Assembly (NCBI GenBank): GCA_037447655.1
Contig: JBBHKE010002609.1
Coordinates: forward strand, 124,001 to 188,000
Direction of reading: 5' to 3'
DNA from: Zygnema cylindricum
Taxonomy: Eukaryota > Streptophyta > Zygnematophyceae > Zygnematales > Zygnemataceae
DNA length: 64,000 nucleotides
Shown here piece by piece: positions 32,061 to 44,449 of the stretch. How positions within the stretch are numbered: position 1 is the stretch's first letter; every line of letters begins with the position of its first letter. The notes beneath the pieces were generated by a model, which saw only the letters and a list, made by a program, of their open reading frames with translations, ran no database searches and was not told the DNA's origin. The position numbers and the translations under genes are program-made.

Positions 32061-34590
32061 TGGCCATTATCCCAAGTATTATAAGAGAGGACACACAATG
32101 AGGTTTGAAAGGGACAATGAGAGCAACGTGCTCCTTAGAATGCGTATATGACTATTGAAAAATATTAAAAGTGTTTTCTCAACTTTGTGAACCACGGCAG
32201 TAAGAAATAATATAATTGTGACATTAGAGAGGAGATTCCAACTTCCTCCCGTTTTGTCTTACAATAAAGACGATGGCTCTTGTAAACCATTAAAATACTA
32301 CGAGAAGTAATTAAATTTTTTGAAGCCCATAGACTAACTTCGGGTAAGGGCCTTAGCAAATCGAAAAGGTGAGGTGGTAATGGTATATTGCAAAGAATCT
32401 TCAGATAATGGGGGAGACAAAAGGCGAAAATTGGCCTTCTCCATCAAGGAAGTGCAAACAAGAGATCGCAAAAAGTTGATAGACTGTGAGTACTCCTTGT
32501 ACAAGTGATAGAGAAAAACCATTTTTTTTCTAAAGCGGTGGAATTTGACAAAACAGGGAGAACCGGTTGGTTGCCATATCGCTAAGTAAGGTGGGAATTT
32601 GAAATGCCTGCTATAAGAGACTTGAAAAATTGCAAATAAATAAAAATAGTCAGCAAGGTCTAGGTTTGTACATATGGCATCAAAATTACATAAATAAGTG
32701 GACAATAAAGTCAAGTCTTGAACGGAAAATGAACGCGACAATCGACGATTCATGCCAAGTTGAAAGGATCTACAAGGAATACAAACGAAAGGAGTAATTA
32801 GTACGAAGGCTAAGGTAGTTATATCACTTAAGAAAATACTTGCTTTATAGAATAAGATGAGTATGGGAGATACCCAATCTTTAAAAACCGGACATATGAG
32901 CAGCGGGAATTCTGCAACTATGATAAAATCCTTGCCCTAGATTATACTGGTAGTCTTTCATAAGAAAAACAAGCACCAAAGTCCTCACCTATATTGGGGC
33001 ATAAAGAGGGTTGTACAAAATTGGAGGGAAGCTCCAAGTAAACACTAGGGCTTGAGCGTTGGGCCATACAAACCTTGGCCGCAAGTTTGAGGGCACTAAA
33101 CCCTCTATCGATCATGTGACCATACAACAAATGGAAGGGAAAAAAAAAGATATTGGACGTAGGGTTTGGAACGTTTGCAAGCACTGCGATGAACGAGAGC
33201 TTCTTTGCACGGATGAGAAACACACGAGATTAAGAGTCGGGACCACTAATGACCTTTCCAAAGTTGTCTCTTTTTATACATACAAAGGGGTTTTTCAGAA
33301 ATGTGGCCATCCAAAAATCACTTACGTTGTCTATAGAGTTACGTATAAAAGTTAGTGTAAAGGGAAAACATTATACAAATGGACAACGTTGATCATGTTG
33401 TAGATTTGGATGCAAGGTCACGTATCTAAAGATGGATCTATTTTTCCTAAGTCACTGCTCGACAGCATGGTAATACGTTGTTTCGTTGTCAAGAGCCTCT
33501 AATTTGCTGCGTGTAAAATACAGACTCATATGTGCTTGGTATAATAACATATAGTTAAGAATTGGTCGACGTAAAAATAACTACATGTAAGGGTTAGAAG
33601 TGGGTTATTGTTTACTGCAAAACCTGCCTTTGAAATTTTATTTCAATTAAGCAAACTTAAGATCCACGACTCTTTTATTTGTCTTTTTCTATCTATGTCT
33701 CGGTTTCAAGCCTGAAGCCTTCACGTTTTGGGACATTTTCAACATGGGCACCACGTAGGGATGACCTTAATAAAGGTGTCAGATTCTCGTCATGTGCCTC
33801 ACACTCTTAGGGAGACATCACATGATGATTATTATGTGGTAGGAGCTCAAAGATTTATTCACGACTTACATTTCAAAATCATGATTGATGTTGGCATGAT
33901 GAATCGTCAAAGGGGCTATAGGAGGTCTATGGTTGACACCTTTTGACTTTAGAGAATTCTTATGGGGACTAATGGTACCCTTGAGTGGAGCTTCAAGTTA
34001 AACACTTCAAGAGCCTTTATCGTAAAAGCAGGATAGCTGTAGGCATGAGTTACAGTGAAAGAGGACATAACAAGCCTACCATGATTAAGCTCAACCTTCT
34101 AAAGTCTGCCATGCTTAAGCTCAACTTTTGAAGAAACTCAACCTTAGAAGAAACTTAACAGAATTGAAATAACCCTTAGGCAAATTCCCGTTTCAAACAC
34201 TTGTGGCCCACCCATATTTAAGTAGAAGCTATAGTCAAGCCATGTATGGTAGAAATCGACAGGTCTAATCCGAAGTTAAGGCATATAAAATGGGCCTTAA
34301 CCAACTTACAAAGGTCTCTTTGACCTTGCATATCTTCTTGTGAGAATAGATGTTAGACATGTTCATTACTTTGTTCGAAATCGTAAACTAAGACCTAATC
34401 ACAACTATTTGAAGAACTTGATTTGAATATTACTTCGAAGTTATACAGATTCAAACCAGCCTTCTAAAATATATGTCATTTGGTCATTTTGGCACGCAGA
34501 AACGTTGCGGATTCAGTTTGCTGCCGAATCCTACGATTGTCTCGATGGATAGTTCAAAACGCTTACAATTTTTTGACAAAATGGTTAAAG
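32061..34590. other. repeat-like intergenic region, no gene recognised
   Basis: Short frames only (for example 32334-32753 minus, 33059-33355 plus) without domains. A small imperfect tandem repeat of AAGCTCAACCTT/AAGAAACTCAACC words lies at 34087-34160. The composition resembles an old LTR element, but I found no matching LTR ends. Confidence 0.4.
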
Positions 34591-34599
34591 GTATTTGAT

Positions 34600-34990
34600 C
34601 CTATCTCAATCCTTATTGGTTGGATTCAACGGAGAATTATGTTTAAACCAAGGGTCATTTTTTAAGAAATCTTGGTCAGAGATACCCAACGCCATGGGCT
34701 TGAAAGGTTGCACGGTTCGATGTAATATATCATTGATCTTAAGAATGGGGTTCTTTTCATTTACCGTAATATCGTTGAGTTCATGGCAAACCATGCATAT
34801 GTCTATTTTGTCATTTTTTCTTTCCACAAACCAAAACCGCTACATCGTCTCGAGTTGTCCACAATTGAACATGTCCCCTTCTAACAAAACACCGATTTTT
34901 TGTTTATCTTACAAATCATATTTTGGACTAGAAGAGAAGTTGCCGCTTGTCGCGTGATCACGGTAAAATGGGGTTGGTGGTCTTGGTTGG
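34600..34990 (-). pseudogene. probable Ty3/gypsy reverse transcriptase remnant
   Basis: Minus-strand pieces read DKQKIGVLLEGDMFNCGQLE, then ICMVCHELNDITVNEKNP and ILKINDIL. They line up with the gypsy RT pattern (self-standing primer grip, then M-C-x-D-Y-R-x-L-N-x-I-T-V-K-x-x-Y-P-x-P-x-I-D-D-L). The family's D-Y-R is V-C-H here and stops intervene, so it is an old fragment. No integrase or LTR was found nearby. Confidence 0.45.
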
Positions 34991-34999
34991 TAGTCGTTA

Positions 35000-36000
35000 T
35001 TGATAGTCAACAAAATCAATCTGTGCGAAGTATCTCGCCGGGTTTTTGGTACCACCTTTGTGTTTAGATTGAATTGCAAGCAACCTTGAAATGGCTCTCT
35101 CAATGGTGAGGTGATGCATGATCACAAACATAAACCACACAAGTACACAATAATCAAGCAAAACAGATTTAGTTTGTTTTCCATAAAGGGTTCTATAATT
35201 TTCACCCAATTGCTTTAAATACAAATCCTTGGGGCTCTACGACTACATCCACTGTATCACTAAAAGAAGAGAGGACAGCCATTCAAACTTACGTCTGAAC
35301 CCTGATCCTTAACTTGCAAACCAAGATCTATGTATACTGCTGCACCCTTAATTTAACTGACGCCTAACGAAAAAAATTGGCCTCAAAAACGTTGAAACAC
35401 TTTCATTACTTTGTTGACGTTTCATCGTTTTAACCTCAAAAAGCTGCGTCAAAAGGTTACAACTGGCGGTTGCTGTTGGTAAAACGACTGTTAAAAAGTG
35501 AGAATAATTACGTCATCAACAACTTAAAATGCGTTTTGTTAAGCTACTTCAATCTACGATGTGCATCAGTCGGACCGACAAATGGCTGGACTACAGGACA
35601 AACGTTTTGATTCCCTGAGTAAAATAACCATAGTTCAAAAGTAGGTGAAAGTAGCCCCATACAATATGCCTATTGTACGCAAAACATACAATATGGCCTT
35701 AAGACCCATATTGTATTCGGACCTATTCGGACCAATTAAAACATTCGGCCCAAAAATTGAACCAATTAAAACATTCAAACCAAAAAAAATTGTTTACACC
35801 GTCAGATTCGGACGATCGGATGGTCGCTGATCAAAGTAGCGATTTAATAGATCACATGAAAAGCCCATAACACAACTTACGATAAAGGCGCCGACCAAAC
35901 GCCTACCATAAAAGCGTCTGCTTTTGAACTATGAAAACAACTGACATGTGGTAAATTGGTTAGGCAAGAGCGTACGGTAATTCGATGAATGTCAACTGTA
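35000..36000. other. intergenic, no gene recognised
   Basis: No supported frame. A short imperfect duplication (AACCAATTAAAACATTC at 35730-35775) is present. Confidence 0.4.
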
Positions 36001-36190
36001 AAGTGTTCGATTTTGTCTGGTAGTGAAGACTCGGTTTCCTTTCTTATGAAACTCGCGTCCCTTTGGATACGGTCCACCGACTGATTTTTTATTCTAAAAA
36101 CAATACTTCGCCGTTAAATTGATTACACGCACAAATCAAAAGTTACGCATTTAATACGCACAAAAGGCATAAAACAGGCGGCGTCCTCTA
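36000..36190. repeat. dispersed repeat R6, copy upstream of haloperoxidase copy 1
   Basis: It is homologous in the same orientation to 44450-44640. Landmarks are CCTTTTGGAT/CCCTTTGGAT and TTACACGCACARATCARAAG. The two copies flank haloperoxidase copy 1. Confidence 0.6.
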
Positions 36191-36861
36191 GAAGTCTTTA
36201 GCGCACTAAAGTTTAAACCGTTTGAGCATATAATACGGATAAAAAATGCGTTTTTTTTGTTTGTGGTTTTTTTTCAGCCTAGAGATGTGGCTTATCGTAA
36301 CCTTTGTGATTTTATTGGGCAGCATTAAAGAGTACTATAGCGCTACATTCCACTAAAGAGATTCTCAAGGAGTAAACGACGAGCTTTTATTGGAAAAACG
36401 CCCACCCGAATCTTTATGTCGGTGACCTATAGCCACAAACCTTGATCTAGATCCGCTGAACCTAGACAGAATATTTTCTCTTCTTCTTTCCACCTAGGCA
36501 AAATTTCAGACGTACAGCTACGTGGATGTGCCGGCTGGTTCGTATTCACGGATCTTTCGTGACTTGTGTCACGTCGGCCTATCTACGCTCAAAAATAGTT
36601 TAGAATAGCTGACGTGGAGCCCTAAGCTTGAGATTCAAATTTGTCTTTTAGTGTTAGGTACAGCTGAACGAGACCGAGCATCAAGTGACCGTGGACCCTC
36701 CACTAGATGTACCTCCCCCGGTAATACCTCCACGGGATTTCCAACTATATCGAATACAGAGACCAGAACGGTTCGAAAAATTAGAAAATACAAATATTTA
36801 AATTGGTAACTGACCAGCTCGATGCGACATTTTTTGTTGAGTCCTGTCACGTCTCGTAGCC

Positions 36862-39800
36862 ATGGCTTCCTCACGCTCCTTCTCATATTTCGCCTTGGCC
36901 GTCACGATTGTCGCTGTAACGTACGGAATGTACGGAGCTGAAGCTCGCCTGAACAGCAGTCTTGTCACGGAGTGGAACGAAGCGGCGCAGCAGGTAAGGG
37001 AAAATCCGTACGGTAGATGTACTTTCGCGGTTCTAGGGCAGATTTTTTGTTTTATTCATGGAAAACGAATCTGACGCCATATCATGGTTTTGGCGCCACG
37101 TGGCGAGCAGCCATTTGATGACGATTAGTTATACGGTGATGTGAGATTTTAAATCTAGTCCCCCTCTTTTCTGGACACTTGTACGGAGATCATGCAACCG
37201 TGATGCCGTACAGTACCGTACACTTTTTCAAAAACCTTTTCGTAAATGTGAAACGTATTATTGGTATTTTCTTTCTTTTGAAAATCTTCACTTTGCTCCT
37301 CCAGTTGTTCATGGCTCCTCCAAAATATTGAATTCTCCCATTTCAATTTTCCATTTTTTTTTTTTTTTTTTTTACTTCAAGACTATAAACTTCCAGTCTA
37401 ACTTCTGAATCCGAGAAATTTCTAACCTATTGTTTTAATTGACGCTTCAGACCCTTTTTTCACCTTCGCTGGTTTTTTGTCTTTTCCCTTACTTGTCTTA
37501 CCCTCTTCTGTCTTGTCTTTTTTGTCTTTTTCCCTCCCTGCCTATCCTCTCTCCTCTGTTTTCATTGGCGCAGGCCATCCGGCTGAGCGGCACTCAGGGC
37601 CAAATCGCGTCACGCTACTTCGCGCTGCTCCACTTTTCCATTTTCCGTACGATCGTACTGTACGACGCCAAAAGCAGCAGCTATCCCGGAGCTCAGCGCG
37701 AACCTTCCGCGATATTCTCCGCCCACTACGTTTTGTCGGCGTAAGTGACACCTTTTTTGTTTTTTTTTTTATAAGCCTACCGTACCGTATATAGTGTCGT
37801 GACTTAAAATTTTGCGTATTTAATTTTAGTACACGTCATCTCCAGTGTAATGGAGCTCCATCTTCAGTTATGTAAATGAAAATCTGATCCATTTCCAGTC
37901 ACGTAGCTGGAAATGTCTTTGAAACTGATGAACTGAGCCGGTGAAGAACCTCCCTGACTCTCTGTTTGATTTTTTATATTCAATGCGCACTATATTTATA
38001 GGTAAACTGGTAAAGTGGTTTCGATGTTTTTCAGTGCATGCTGTTTTGTTCCGGGCAGCCTACTTTCGGAGTACCGATTCGTGATTGGTTGTATGTAGCA
38101 CGCAGTCTGTTTCCTTCTTGCTTTCACAGTTTATCGACAGGCTACGAAACTTTTACCGTGCGAGTTTTTTATGGCTATTATTTATTTTTTTTTCCCGGGC
38201 AGCCTACTTCCGCAGTATCAGTCGTCCATATTCGACGGCCTCGTGGCGACGCAACTTGCGACGCTTTCGCTGACGGCGACGCAAATCGCTGCCTCTAAAA
38301 AACTGGGCAAAGTTCGACCGCTGGCGCTCCTCACGCCCAGGTAGTGCTGCTGCTGCTATTATTAATTTATTATTGCTCTCGCTGCTAATTTTGCCATCGC
38401 TACAGTGGTGCTATATTGCTATTGCCGCTGCTGCTGCTATACTGCCATTGCTACTGCTAGTCCTATTGCTAGTGCTGTGGCTAGCTACTGCTGTTGCTAT
38501 ATTGTTATTGCTACACTGCTATAGCTAGATTGCATTTGCTATACTGCTATTGCTATTTACTGCTATCGCTATATACTGCTATTGCTATTTACTGCTATTT
38601 CTATTTACTGCTATTTCTATTTACTGCTATTGCTCTTTACTGCTATTGCTATTTACTGCTATTGCTATTTACTGCTATTGCTATTTACTGCTATTGCTAT
38701 TTACTGCTACTGCTTTCGTTACATTGCTATTGCTATACTGCTGTTGCTATTTGCTGCTGTTGCTATTTACTGCTATTGCTATTTGCTGCTATTGCTATTT
38801 ACTGCTATTGCTGACTGCTAGTACTATATTGCTATTGCCATTTTTGTCATTGTTATTGATTTTTTTTTGCTAATTATAATAGCTCTTCTCTCTTTTTAAT
38901 ATTTATTGTTTTCTTTATTTTTGGTTTTACCCAGACTAAACGACAATAGTCAAGAATATTCCGGATATTTTCCTGCACCTGCTGGCGGACCTACAGGGGT
39001 TTATCAGTTTGTTCCCGGACAAACTTTTGCCCTCTATCCCCAACTTGGGATCACAAAACCTTTTTACACTAAAACGAAGGTAATTAAACTCAATAAAAAA
39101 ACCCTGAACCCCCTGGAAAAACCTGTAGACAACCCCAAATAATCATGTAAAACTTTACCCTAGAATTATTTTTTCCCCCAAACGTTTTTTCAAGATCATT
39201 TCTTCACAATGTGTAGGAGTTTGAACTTTTTCAGATTTTTTTCTCTCCTTTCATTGCTTTTTTAACATTATTTGTCCTATCCCCCCATTATTACCTTCAT
39301 GAAGAATTCAAAAGAAAAAGCTGAATTTTGTATACCGAGTTAAATTGTATCTTTGAGAGTATCCACATTTAATTTGGTGAAATTACAGAATTTTGATAGG
39401 ATTTCGTAATTCAAAAGTAGGATCATTGAGAACTCAAAAAGTCCAAAAAACTCTTAATATCATGATATATTATCTGTTTTTGAATCTTGAAGATACGCTG
39501 AAAATCCAAACAAACGTTAAAGAACCCTAAAACCCCGTCTTTTTTAAATGTCTCGCGCCCCCCTTCCCCTTTCTCCACACTTCCTTTAGGTTTTTCCAGG
39601 TTTATGATACTCAATTGACCCTTACACCATTCCTTCCCCTCCCCTCCCTTCCCCCCTCCCGCCCTCCGCCTGCCTTTTTTTTTTTAATATGCCGTTCTAA
39701 CGTACACTAGTGGTTGTTTTCCCCTAAAAACCTTTTTTTTGTTGAAACAAATCCCCCTCCTCCCTCCGCCCCTCTATCCTTGCCCCCCTCCCTCTCTTTG

Positions 39801-42782
39801 TCGAAGAAACCCTCCTCTCTGCTATCCACACTTTTTAATTCTCGGGTTTACGATGCCTATTTGGCCCCTATACCGCCCCCTCCCTCTTTTTAAAACACGA
39901 CCCTGTTTTTTAAAAAGAATAAATAAAGTCCCCTTTTTGATCCACACTACTTATGGTTGTTCCAGCTTTACGATACCTATTTCGGCCCTTATGTCGTCCC
40001 CTCTCCGGCCTACAACGCCCAGTTTACGGAAGTTCAGAGTTATGGAAACGGAACGGGATCCCTCCGTACCGACTATGAAACGGAAACCGCTTTTTTCTGG
40101 GCAGATGGGACAGGTAAACAACAAAAGTGTTTTACTTTTAGGCTGTCCGTAAATTTTGAGGGGAATCTGGGATGAGGTTGTCATTTTGTGATTTTTTTTT
40201 TTGTCGGGCAGGAGCTGGAGACGGCAAGTTATCATGAATATCTTTACATTTTTTTTCTCGAAAAACCTTCTCTCCCATCCCTCTCTCCCTTCTCTCCTCC
40301 CTCTTCTTCTCTCCGCCCTCTTATTCTTCCTCTCCTTTCCCCTCTATCCTCTCTCCCTTCCACTTTCTTGTCGACTTTAACCTTATATGTAATTTGTTTT
40401 TGTTCTTTTCCTTCGTTTTCCCACTCTTTGTTCTCCCGCCGACCAACCTGACTCCTTCCGATGATTCTTCACTTCTTCTCCCTCCCCCCTCCCTATCTCT
40501 CACTTCAGCCACCTCTTCTTCCCCGCCCCGCTATCTAATACCAGCCTCCACTTTCCCCTCTCCTCCTCTCCTTCCATCCCTCCTTCCCTCTCTCTCTCTC
40601 CCTCTCCCTCCCTCTACCTCTCCTTTTGTTCGCTCTCTCTCTCCTCTCTTGTGCCCTCTCGCCCCCCCTCTCTCTCCCTCTCTTCCTTTCTCTTTCTTTC
40701 TCTCTCTCTCCCTCTCTTCCTCTCTCTTTCTTTCTCTCTCCCTCCCTCCTCCCTCCCCTCTCTGTTCTCTGTTCCAGGCACCTCCTCTCACGCCGGCCAC
40801 TGGTTCCAGATCGCGAGGGAGGTTCTCTCTCCCTCCACCCCCCTCTTGGCCGCCGCCAAAGCCTACGCCCTGGTGGGGGTGGCCCAGTATGACGCCAATA
40901 TTGCCGGATACTACCAGAAGTACAAGTACAAGTTCTGGAGGCCCATTACGGCCATAAGGTGAGGGGGGGAGAGAGAGAGAGGGAGGGAAGTTGTGGAGGA
41001 GAGGGAGAGGAATAAAACCCACTTTTTCCCGAAAAAAAAATGCTTAGAAACCAGAGGGACAACGGGAGGGAGAGGGATCGACGTGAAGGAGAGGGATCGA
41101 GTGAGGGAGAAACACAAGGGATTGAGGTTGTGCGAGGGGATGGAGGGGAGAGGAGGGGAGGGAACAGAGGGTTGGAGAGAGCTATGTACCAAGGCTGAAA
41201 GAATGACTGAAACTGTCGAAGGAGGAAAATTAAGAAAACGAAGATATAGAAAAGACAGCCGAAAACTGTGGTCAGGTGGGGAGGAGGGGAAAGAGAGAAG
41301 GAGAAAATGGTTGACAGAGGAAAGAGAGGGAGAGGAGAGGGAGAATAACCTCTATTTTTTTCTTTGAAAAACATCAAAACAACACTTGACAAGATGGAAA
41401 GGCTATTCCTGCTCAAATGTTCAGTGTCTCTCCCTCTCTCTCCCTCTCTCTCCCTCTCTCTCCCCCTCTCTCCCCCTCTCTCCCCCTCTCTCCCCCTCTC
41501 TCCCCCTCTCTCCCCCTCTCCCTCTCTCTCCCTCTCTCCCCCTCTCCCCCTCTCCCCCTCTCCCTCTCTCCCTCTCTCCCCCTCCCCCCTCTCCCCCCCT
41601 CCCCTCTCCCCCTCTCCCCCTCTCCCCCTCTCCCTCCCCCTCTCCCTCCCCCTCTCCCTCCCCCTCTCCCTCCCCCTCTCCCTCTCTCCCTCTCCCTCTC
41701 CCTCCCCCTCCCCCTCTCCCTCTCCCTCTCCCTCTCCCTCTCCCTCTCCCTCTCCCGGCTTGCCCTCTCTCTCACCCGCTACCCCTCCTCCCCTCTCCTC
41801 CTTTCTGTTTTGTGTATTAATCCTCTCTCTTTCCCTCTCCTGCCCTCCAGACAAGGTGATTCCGTGCACGCCCCTGACCCCACCTTCTCTCCCCTTCTCT
41901 CCACCCCTCCCCATCCTGAGTACCCTTCGGGACATTCCATCACTGCTGCTTCTTCCGCCCTTATCCTCTCCAAGGTTTTAAAACTTGAGGATATTTATTC
42001 CCAAATTACCCCTTTTTCTATTGGGTCCGAGGGAGGGGGAGGGGCATACGCTGCGAGAACCTATTCCTCTCTCGCTGACGCGGTCCAGGAAGTCGGAGAT
42101 AGCCGGTAGAAACTCCAAAAGTTTTTGGAAACCCCAATTTGTTTTCTGTTTATACTAACTCTCATTTTAACCGCAGTTGACCCCGGATTTAAAAGTGTCT
42201 TTTTCTTTATTTGCAAAACGCCCACTTTTATTTTAAATCCCAATTTTGGTTTCTGGGAATCCTGAATAATTTGTAAAAGGCTAGAAACCCAGAAGATAAG
42301 TAACCTGGAAAAGTTAAGATATGAAAAAAACAAAACCCAAAAACATAACACAAATCGAAATCAAAGCTGTGAAATTTGTTTCTTTTTTATTTATACATAT
42401 TCGTAGTTAGTGTGGGTAAAGCGAGTAGTCTGTTTGATTGTTTGTTTGTTTTTTTTTTCCTAGGGTTCTCGGCGGTATCCATTTTAGAAAATCGGTCGAC
42501 GACGGTTTCGACCTTGGAGTGAAGGTACATTTTTGTCCTTTTTTTGTCACTTTCTGTCTTTGAGTCAGTTGTTTGTTCTTTTCTGTCGCTTGTTTTTTAT
42601 GGGAGGACAGTTGTTTGTCCTAAAATTCCTAGTTCTACCTTCTTCGTGATGTGATGTGACATTATTCATTTTTTTTTGGCAGTGTGACCGGAGAAAATCT
42701 ACCTTTGATTTATTTATTGTTATTTATTTTCTGCGTTTTTTTTTTACAGGCTGCCGCTTTTGTCTTCAGGTCGTTAAAATGA
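36862..42782 (+). CDS. vanadium-dependent haloperoxidase / PAP2 family protein, copy 1, secreted
   Basis: The nine exons are 36862-36993, 37574-37740, 38203-38340, 38935-39079, 39966-40113, 40778-40958, 41851-42105, 42464-42524 and 42750-42782. All introns are GT-AG and the 1260-nt total is in frame, giving 419 residues. Start context is GCCATGGCT. Residues 1-28 are a signal peptide (hydrophobic core, then AEA), so the product should be secreted or lumenal. The three family motifs are complete: K291-x6-R298-P299 in KYKYKFWRPITAIR, P329-S330-G331-H332 in PEYPSGHS, and S388-R389-x5-H395 in SRVLGGIHF. By family knowledge these bind vanadate (or phosphate) and supply the acid-base His. The enzyme would oxidise halide with H2O2, or act as a phosphatase; sequence alone cannot decide. 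The last motif has Ser where fungal chloroperoxidases have Asp, as in many bacterial relatives. Confidence 0.88.
37439..37573 (+). other. end of intron 1 of copy 1, pyrimidine-rich
   Basis: Strong CT-rich acceptor region ending CATTGGCGCAG. The open frames at 37439-37794 mix this intron with exon 2 and are not separate genes. Confidence 0.6.
38051..38085 (+). repeat. partial duplicate of the exon 3 acceptor and start, in intron 2 of copy 1
   Basis: CCGGGCAGCCTACTTTCGGA repeats the real junction CCGGGCAGCCTACTTCCGCA at 38195-38214 with two differences. Homology fades after about 30 bp. It could serve as a decoy acceptor. Confidence 0.75.
38341..38860 (+). repeat. minisatellite in intron 3 of copy 1 (unit about ACTGCTATTGCTATTT)
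   Basis: GCT-rich sequence grows into a fairly regular 16-bp array at 38560-38800. It begins directly after the exon 3 donor. The Leu/Tyr-rich open frames across it are artefacts of the repeat. Confidence 0.85.
39574..39650 (+). repeat. partial duplicate A of the exon 5 acceptor and start, in intron 4 of copy 1
   Basis: CCACACTTCCTTTAGG, then TTTTTCCAG and GTTTATGATACTCAATTGAC, parallel the true junction CCACACTACTTATGG, GTTCCAG, CTTTACGATACCTATTTCGG (39941-39985). The AG and the first codons (V-Y-D-T) are kept, then the reading decays into C-rich sequence. Confidence 0.75.
39826..39895 (+). repeat. partial duplicate B of the exon 5 acceptor and start, in intron 4 of copy 1
   Basis: CCACACTTTTTAATT then GTTTACGATGCCTATTTGG matches exon 5 start closely (TTTACGATACCTATTTCGG). 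The acceptor AG is lost. It lies between duplicate A and the true exon. Confidence 0.8.
41415..41760 (+). repeat. (CTCTCC)n tract in intron 6 of copy 1
   Basis: Nearly pure pyrimidine microsatellite with TCTCCC units. It yields long low-complexity frames on both strands (for example 41935-40946 minus), which I do not accept as genes. It lies about 90 bp before exon 7. Confidence 0.9.
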
Positions 42783-43084
42783 TCGACACTCTCCAAAAAT
42801 TTAAATAAAGCTTTGATGAATTGAGTTCGATTAACTAATTTTCCGACAAATTACTTTTCGAGAAATTATTTTTCGATGAATTTTAAAGGGGTGTCGGGAA
42901 ATTTAGAAACTCTTCTAATTCATGGTAACTTTTTGAGTAACTTTGGGTTAAGTGACAGGGAGATGTAGAGAGAGACGTAGTGGAGGATACAGGTGGAGGG
43001 ACAAAAGAAAAAAAAACGGGTGATGTAGGGTTTTTTAGAGTTTTAGTGTTTATTTTGTACGTGTATGCAAATTCCTCCCACACC
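42783..43084. other. 3' flank of haloperoxidase copy 1
   Basis: An AATAAA-like AAATAAAGC at 42803-42811, about 20 bp past the stop codon, is a candidate poly(A) signal. Otherwise no gene. Confidence 0.45.
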
Positions 43085-44440
43085 TTACTAGTAAGGTTAT
43101 TAGGATCACCTTCTCCTTCTCCTATTACTTCTCATTTTTCGTCTCCTTTTCCTCCCTTCTCCTTTTCCTTGTCTTTCTCATTTTCCTTCTCCTTTTCCTC
43201 CCTTCTCCTCTCCTTTTCCTTCTCCTTCTCTTATTACTTCTCCTTTTCCTTCTCCTTCATCTTTTACTTTCCCTTCTCCATTTCCTCCCTTCTCCATTTC
43301 CTTCTCCTTCTCCTTCTTCTTTTCCTCTCCTTCCTCCATTTCCTTCTCCTTCTCCTTCCTTCTCCTTCCTCCTTTCTCCTTTTCCTTGTAGTTCGTCATC
43401 CTTCCTTCTCCTTTTCCTTCTCAATTTCCTTTTTTTCTCATTCTCCTTTTCCTTCTCAATTTCCTTGTCGTTTTCATCATTCTCCTTTTCCTCCCTTCTC
43501 CTCTCTTTTTGCTTCTCCTTCTCATTTTCCTTCTCCTTCTCATTTTCCTTGTCCTTCTCCTTCTCATTTTCACTTCTCCTTTCCCCCCATTCTCCTTTAC
43601 CCTTTTTTCTCCTTATCTTTTTCCTTCTTCTCCTTCTCCTTCTCTTTTACTTCTTATTTTCCTTCTCCTTTTCCTTTTTTTCTCCTTCTCGTTTTCCTTT
43701 TCCTTCTCCTTTTCCCCTTTCTCCTTCTCCTTTTACTTCTTATTTTCCTTCTCCTTTTCCTTCTCCTTGTCGTTCTCCTTTTACTTCTCCTTTTCCTTCT
43801 CCTTTTCCTTCCTTTCTTTCTCCTTTTCACTTTTACTTTTCCTCCTTTCTTCTCTTTTTCCTACCGTCTCCTTCTCCTTTTCCTAATCCATCTTCCTTAC
43901 CGCCTCCTTTCTCCTTCTACCTCTCCCTCTCCTTCTCCTTTTCCTTCTTTGTCATTCTTATCTTCCTTCTCCTTTTCCTTTTCCTTGTCGTCGTTCTTCT
44001 TTATCCTTTTCCTCCCTTCTCCTTCTCCTTTTACTTCTCACTTCTCCTTTTCCTCCATTCTCCTTTTCCTTCTTCTTTTCCTCTTTTTCCTTTTCCTTTT
44101 CCTTCTCATTTTCCTTCCTTCTCCTTCTCCTTGTTGTTCTCCATTTCCATCCTTCCTCCTTTTCCTTCATTCTCTTTCTTCTTTTCCTTTTCCTTTTCCT
44201 TCTCCTTCTCCCTTTTCCTTTTCTTTCTTCTTCTCCTTTTATTTCTCATTTTCTCTCTCCTTTTCCTACATTATGCTTTTCCTTTCCCTCCTCCTTATAC
44301 TTCTCATTTTCCTTCCCTTTCTCCTTCTCCTTTCCCTTCCCTTTTCCTTCTGTCTCCTTCTCCTACTTTTCTGCTCCATTTCCATCCTTTCTCCTTTTCC
44401 TCCCTTCTCCTTTTCCTGTTCCTTCTCCTTCTCCTTCTCC
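43085..44440. repeat. 1.35-kb polypyrimidine tract, (TTCTCC / CCTTTT)n
   Basis: The plus strand is almost only C and T, as imperfect CTTCTCCTTTTCC units with scattered ATT interruptions. Long frames here (for example plus 42980-44458, 492 codons of Ser/Phe/Leu) are composition artefacts. It sits between the two convergent haloperoxidase genes. Confidence 0.9.
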
Positions 44441-44449
44441 TCTATGCTA

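Noticed and set aside
37439-37794. Two overlapping frames of about 100 codons as a separate gene
   Set aside because: They consist of intron 1 end, exon 2 and intron 2 start of haloperoxidase copy 1; only the exon part is conserved in copy 2.
38494-38873. Leu/Tyr/Cys-rich frames in three phases
   Set aside because: Translation of the 16-bp intronic minisatellite.
40394-42109. Frames of 100-330 codons on both strands across haloperoxidase copy 1 exons 6-7
   Set aside because: CT/GA microsatellite in introns 5 and 6 read through into exons in the wrong frame; explained by the spliced gene model.
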